Shown here: piece after piece, positions 52,901 through 58,900 of the stretch
Layout: every line of letters begins with the position of its first letter
How positions within the stretch are numbered: position 1 is the first letter of the stretch
Origin: Aurelia coerulea
Taxonomy: Eukaryota; Cnidaria; Scyphozoa; Semaeostomeae; Ulmaridae
Assembly (NCBI GenBank): GCA_039566865.1
Contig: CM076960.1
Location: forward strand, 4,650,001 to 4,714,000
DNA: 64,000 nt
Direction: 5' to 3'
The notes under the pieces: model-generated
Databases searched by the model: none
What the model was told of the DNA's origin: nothing
What the model saw: the letters and a program-made list of their open reading frames with translations, nothing else
Made by a program: the position numbers and the translations under genes

Positions 52901-55900
52901 TGTACGAACATACAAGGCCATGTAATAGCCATGTACAAGCCTTGTAGTTATAACCTTGTAACCTTGTTATAGCCTGGAATAGCCTTGCTGTAACCTTGTA
53001 AATGGCTCGAAAAATGCTAATTAGCCTTGTAGAAGCCTTGTGTTAGACTGGTTGCAACTTGGAATCTTACTGATAGCCTTGTAATTTTCTTCCAAGGTTA
53101 GTACAAGGTCATAACAAGGTCATAATCCCCTCTACAAGGCTAAAACCTGGCCTGTACAAGGCCAAGTTTAGCCTTGTATTTTTGTACAGGCAAGTTCAAA
53201 GCTTGGTCTTGTCATACTTTTTCCATTTTTCCATTCGTTAATAAATGTATAAAGGGACAAGCCTCAGAGACCTGTCTAAGGAAGGCTAATTTGTTGTAGT
53301 AACTGCATTCTTAAGAGCACAAAGAACCAAGAAAAACACGAAGTATGATGAAGACTCCCTCTCAACTGGCATTCTTAGCAATTCTTTTGTGGCCTATTTG
53401 TTGTCACCACTTTCGTGGAGCATGAGAATTTCTACAACAAAGAGATGGCACACACCAAGCATGGTCGAAAAAGCTCCTAACCTGAGTTCTATAGTGAAAG
53501 ATAATTGCAGACACAAGCAACAAAAAGATAGAAGAAAAACCAAAATGTACCACCCTGCAAATGATAACATGAACAAGCAGAACTGTAGAAATTCAAGCCA
53601 TGCAGTACACTTTAACAGGGGCAGATTTTGTAATACAATAGCATGAGTTGCTTTTATTGACACCTGAATTCAAAGCGATTAGCGATTGCAGACAAAGGAA
53701 ATTCTCTCAACCAGCAATTCAAAACAAACAAAGCCGCAAAAGTTTCTTTGAAACCCAGGTAGCTAGCTCGCTCATTGTGCATTCCAGAAACTGTTTATAA
53801 GGGCGAACATGAGCATAGATCGAAAGAAGAAGGATGCATCTGCACATCTGCCGCGGGCATTTTATTTGTTTGGTTCAAAAGCCGTCTAGGAGGCGATTCA
53901 ATTCTCTTATTTGTTTGGGTGTTATCAAAACATTTACTGATCAGCTTCTGGACCAAAGAAGTAAAATGCCCGCGGCAGATGTGTAGATATATCCTTCTTC
54001 TTTTGATCTATGCTCATGCAGGCCTTTTCGTAAAGAAAGTTCCACAAGGGCGTCCTATGGCCCTCGTAGTTAAGCTTGGGAGGGCGATCGCCCCCTTAAA
54101 ATTGTCTCGTGTTGTTACTTGTTTTTACTGATAGGCAAAGAAAGCTTTCAAGGTCTTGTTCCTGCAACTTGGACTGCTTCCTTTACCTTCAATAGAGAGA
54201 AGAGAGTCCACTCGAACAGGCCAAACATTTCTTTGATACAACACTAAAAGAAGATTTTCAAGGCAAATAAAGATTCCATAAAAGTCATCAACAGATTAGA
54301 GAAGGCAATTACAGTAGGGGATGTAAGACCCCGGAACAAAACAACCAAGTTTCAATCAAAATTTTGTCAGAAAACTTTACTCAAACTCGTAGCAGGCCTG
54401 TTCTACGGAGCAGAGAAGAGCTGCAGAATGTTTAACTAGAGAATGATTTTGTAACAAAGTTAAGATAACTGGGAGTACTATTCATTTTATTGTCATAAAA
54501 AAGATTCAGTTAAACTAGGAACCTCAATGAAGAAAAAGGTTGGTGTGGGTCGGTACTGATATCGCAAAATTGCAAAGAAATTCTCAGGGACTACTACTGT
54601 ATTTCCTCTGCATTTTGCAGTTCTTTTAAGTTTCTTGTTAAAATCATCTTGCTAAAGACATATCGAAAAACATTTAGAGTTTCGTTTTTTCTCTAAATCT
54701 TATTTGCTTCGCTAGTGGTCGCCTTCACAACGGGTTTTTTGTCAAAAAGAAGTCAAAGTGCTATTCAGTAAAATCGTATATGAAGGCCGAGTGACAAATG
54801 AAGGAACAAGTTTAAATGAAGAGGGTTTCGTTTCGAGAGCCCTTTTAAGAGCCTTGAGGGTTTCGTTTCGAGAGCCTTGAGGGTTTCCTTTCCAGAGCTT
54901 CAGGCAAAGTACATTTTTGCGAGGGCAGTCAATAGCCCACGTAAAAAAATTTGCGAGGGCGCTAGCGAGGGCGATGGCCCGCGTGAAACGAAAAGGCCTG
55001 GCTCATGTTTGCCCTTAAAAATAATTTCTGGAATGCACAGCGAGCGAGCTAGCTACCTGGATTTCTGAGAAACTTTTGCGCCTTTGTTTGTTTTGAATTA
55101 CTGGTTGAGAGAATTTCCTTTGTCTGTGATCGCTAATCGCTTTGAATTGAGGTGTCAACAAAAGCAACTCATGCTATTGTATTACAAAATCTGTCCTTGT
55201 TGTCCACTTTAGCACGCCTTCCTACATCAAAGTTTCTCGTATAAATTTGTACGAAGAGTTTCAAACTACATGATAATTCAAGGAGATAAATGTACTTACT
55301 CATCTTTTGGAAGTGGTTGATACATTGCAGGATTTTCAGAGTATGCCTGAAAAAAATATACAAGCATGATAATCTTGCAAATACAAGAATTTTTTGCTGC
55401 ACACAAAATATTGCCATGATTATGTTACTAATTTCTTGTGAATTGCAGCTTGCTGTTTTCAGGCGGATAAAGAAACTTTCTGACAGATTTTCTAATTAAA
55501 TATTTTGACTTTCCAAGTCTTCATCAATCTTTTTAGATTTCTCAAAAATATAGAGCTTGCATTAACGTTTCGCTTTCGCTTCATCAGAACTAACCTTACA
55601 ATAATGTGGGGCCTACCTATAAACCTAAATTACAATGGGGTAACATAGTAACAACAACCTAACAAAGGGACCTGCCTAATACAATATGTTGAAATACAGC
55701 TAGATGCAAGGGGAAGAGAGACGAAAGGGAAACAAAAGGGGTAGCAGGAGAGTTACAGTAACAGTTAGGAGCAGAAAAGGGAGCCGTTTATCCCAAGAGA
55801 AGTTTGAAATGCGTTCCAACGTGAAATAGCGGCAAAAATAGATGGAATGGATAAAAATTTACGAACCTTTCTGCAAGCTGGACATAAACCATTCTCATCA

Positions 55901-58900
55901 GTTCTTATTCGATGCCAACAAAATCTGCATATCTAGATGAAGAGATAAAGATTATCAAACCAGGGATGGTACTAGGTGGGGACTCAAGGCCACAGCTCCT
56001 CCATCAGGGAGCTCTACCTCCAGTCAGTGAACAATAAAAAATTCAGAGAATCCAATTTGAAGCAGACTTGAAAATCTCACTCCTTGTCATGAGATGATGG
56101 ACCCTAATTATTCCAAGCATTGGATAATTGTCGCTCTGAGGGACCGTTATGGAATAAAGGTCTCTTCTTGGCCTTTTTAATGGTATCCCTGTCATCTCAA
56201 CTTTGAGTTTTTTTGCTCTGCTTTTAATTAAAATTTATATTATAAATATTGTAAATCTATAGCATACCGTATCCTAGTTATAATCTAAACATTTGTAATT
56301 AATATTTTATCTCAATCATTTTTAACATACTGTATGCCAACGTAAAGTTTAACTTATTGCAGAAGTACAGTAGAAAAGCACCAGTCACATCTGCATACCC
56401 CTTATAATTATTATACTCAAAAGGAGCTGATAGGGTTCAAACCAGTTTCTGCCTGACAGTAATGGCTGCAAAGTCAGTGGCTTACAACACAGCACCACAA
56501 CACCTTCAAAGAGGGCCAGAAACATTTGTCAGGTGAATGTCAAGGTTTGCCATAACCTTTGCTTCAATCTAAATCCAATCAAACTGCAGCAGGTTTGAAC
56601 TTGGATCCCAACATCTCCTAGTCTTCTCTTGTGTTTTTTCCTTTTTGTAGGTTTTAGGTAGACTGCTACAATTTGTCTCCATCCTCCCCAATCTTGGGCT
56701 TTCCTCAAAAGCCATCCATAGCGCTTTCTTCCATAGTTCTTGATATTCCTCAGGGTGCTTTTGATCATATTCAACCTTCTAGTATGACATGGTGTAAAAT
56801 GTCCCTCTCACATATCTACCGGGTGTCTAAAAAAGTACCCCTTTTTGACTGTGAGAGAGGAATGAAACGATACAATATAATGACTTAGCGAGTCCACAGC
56901 TAAATTTGTTAGTCTTCAACTTGAATGCACGTAATTTTTCAGTTTTTTATTTTGAAAAGAGTTATAGATGCATGGCCAGAACTCTAATCAAGCGAATAGA
57001 ATATAAACGCGATATGAATGATAAACTCGTGCCACATCTCCAAAATAAGCTTGCATCTACCCCTTTTCTTTTCTTTGATAAGAATAGTGTGTTCAATGGA
57101 ACGCAACGCAAGGATCGATTCTTCACAAGGAGAACAATATCAAGAAAAATTAAAGCATCTCAAAGTTAAATTCTTTTCAAAAGTAAAACCAAGACTAAAA
57201 ATCGAAATTGGAAATTCCTTTGCAAACTGTTGGTGGTAGCTGATCTTATGGCCAGGCCGTTTCTCAAAACCTCTGGTTTCAGGTGCTCTCTAAATTTTGA
57301 ACTTACCAGCTCGTATCTCCGGTGTTTAGTAGCCGATTCTAAAATGTAAGGTATGTGCATTCAAGTTGAAGATAAACAAACATAGCTATGTTTGTGGAAA
57401 GTCCCAACATCTTATCATTTTGTTACCTTATCCAATCAAAAGTGGATACTTTTTTTTGAGACACCCGGTACCATAATTGAGATATTTCTAAAAACTCACC
57501 TGGTATCCACAAGAACATGGAAAAAAGTTGAGATCATCAATCTCCATTACTTCCATGCAAAGAGGGCACTGAAACATAAAAAATTGAGTTGCATTCTACA
57601 GATGTAAAAAGCTGGAAAGGGGATAAATGAAGAGATACATTTTTTGTTGCCAAAGGACTCCAGAGAAAATTCTGGATTTCTGCAGAATTCCTGTCTAAAA
57701 TGGTTGCAGTCTGTTTCAAACTCTTAAGAATTCTCATCACAACGTAAATATTTAAAAATTGTTTAAAAAATTCTAAAGTCATGCAAACATGTGCAAATCC
57801 TGCACTGTATCAGTGGCGGACACCTGGGGGGCGAGGGGGTGCGATCGCCCCCCCCCCAATGTTGGCTAGAACAAAGATCTTTTGTTTGAAAACAATAGAA
57901 ACAATGCTTTTTCACGGAAACAATAGCTTCGCCCCCCAATATTTGGCAAAGTGTCCGCTACTGCACTGTATACTGTACACCCTCATGTCTTGTCTTAACA
58001 TCTCCTTACAGCAGACTTGAGTGAGTTACAGCCAACCAAGACTGTAATCAAGTATCTACTCCATGAACTCTATGGTTCGGTCTTTTCTAGGAATACGCTT
58101 CCATGCAAATATCATAATCGTTTATCCATCTCAATTTGGCCATACTTGAAGACAAGAATTCTTGAGCCATATGAAAGACTTCTAACTTTTCTAAACAAGA
58201 ATTCTTAGGCAGGGGAACCATGTAAATGTATGCAAGGCTCGTTCAGTCTTTGTAATATGAAAATGGGCGGCATGCAGCATTTTGCAAGTCTTGGTTAGTT
58301 TGCGCCTACGATGACATGCGATTAGAAAGTCAAAAGTGCCAATTTTTTTCATCATGATCACCAAAATTTGTTATTTTCCATTCCTTTTATCACAAATATG
58401 GGGTGCTGGTGGGGTGCTTTCAAAATGACCTTTTATATTGTAAGCCAAGGTAAATTAAGAAAATTGATCAAGAAGTCGGAAACATAACAGGCCTAATCTT
58501 TAGAGTAAGGTCTGTAAAGCATGTGTTGTGCTGTGCCCTTGTTCTTTGACAAATATGCTTGTTCGTAGACTGTAAAGTCTGTCTGAATATGCCAATACTG
58601 GTCACTGCAGATGTTTTTGGAAAGGAAGTTTGCATAACCCCTTTTTATTGACCTTGTATAAATAAACTTCCATAGTACAAAGTTACGAAAATATTTTTTT
58701 CATTGAGTTTGTATTCTTTACCTTACTGCCTTTCAAGTTAGAGAAAGGTTGAAGCAGTCCAGTTTCCTGTTTTCCCATTCAAAAGCGTGAAGCTTAATTA
58801 AAACCAAATAAACACTAAAGAATTTAAACATAAAGATTAAAGAAGGGGATTAGAGTTAAGAGTACACGCTCTTTTAAAAACAACCAAAAATTGAAAAGTT

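Noticed and set aside
52844..52901. Functional tRNA gene
   Set aside because: The A-box is good but the T-arm is missing at the right distance and the acceptor stem does not pair.
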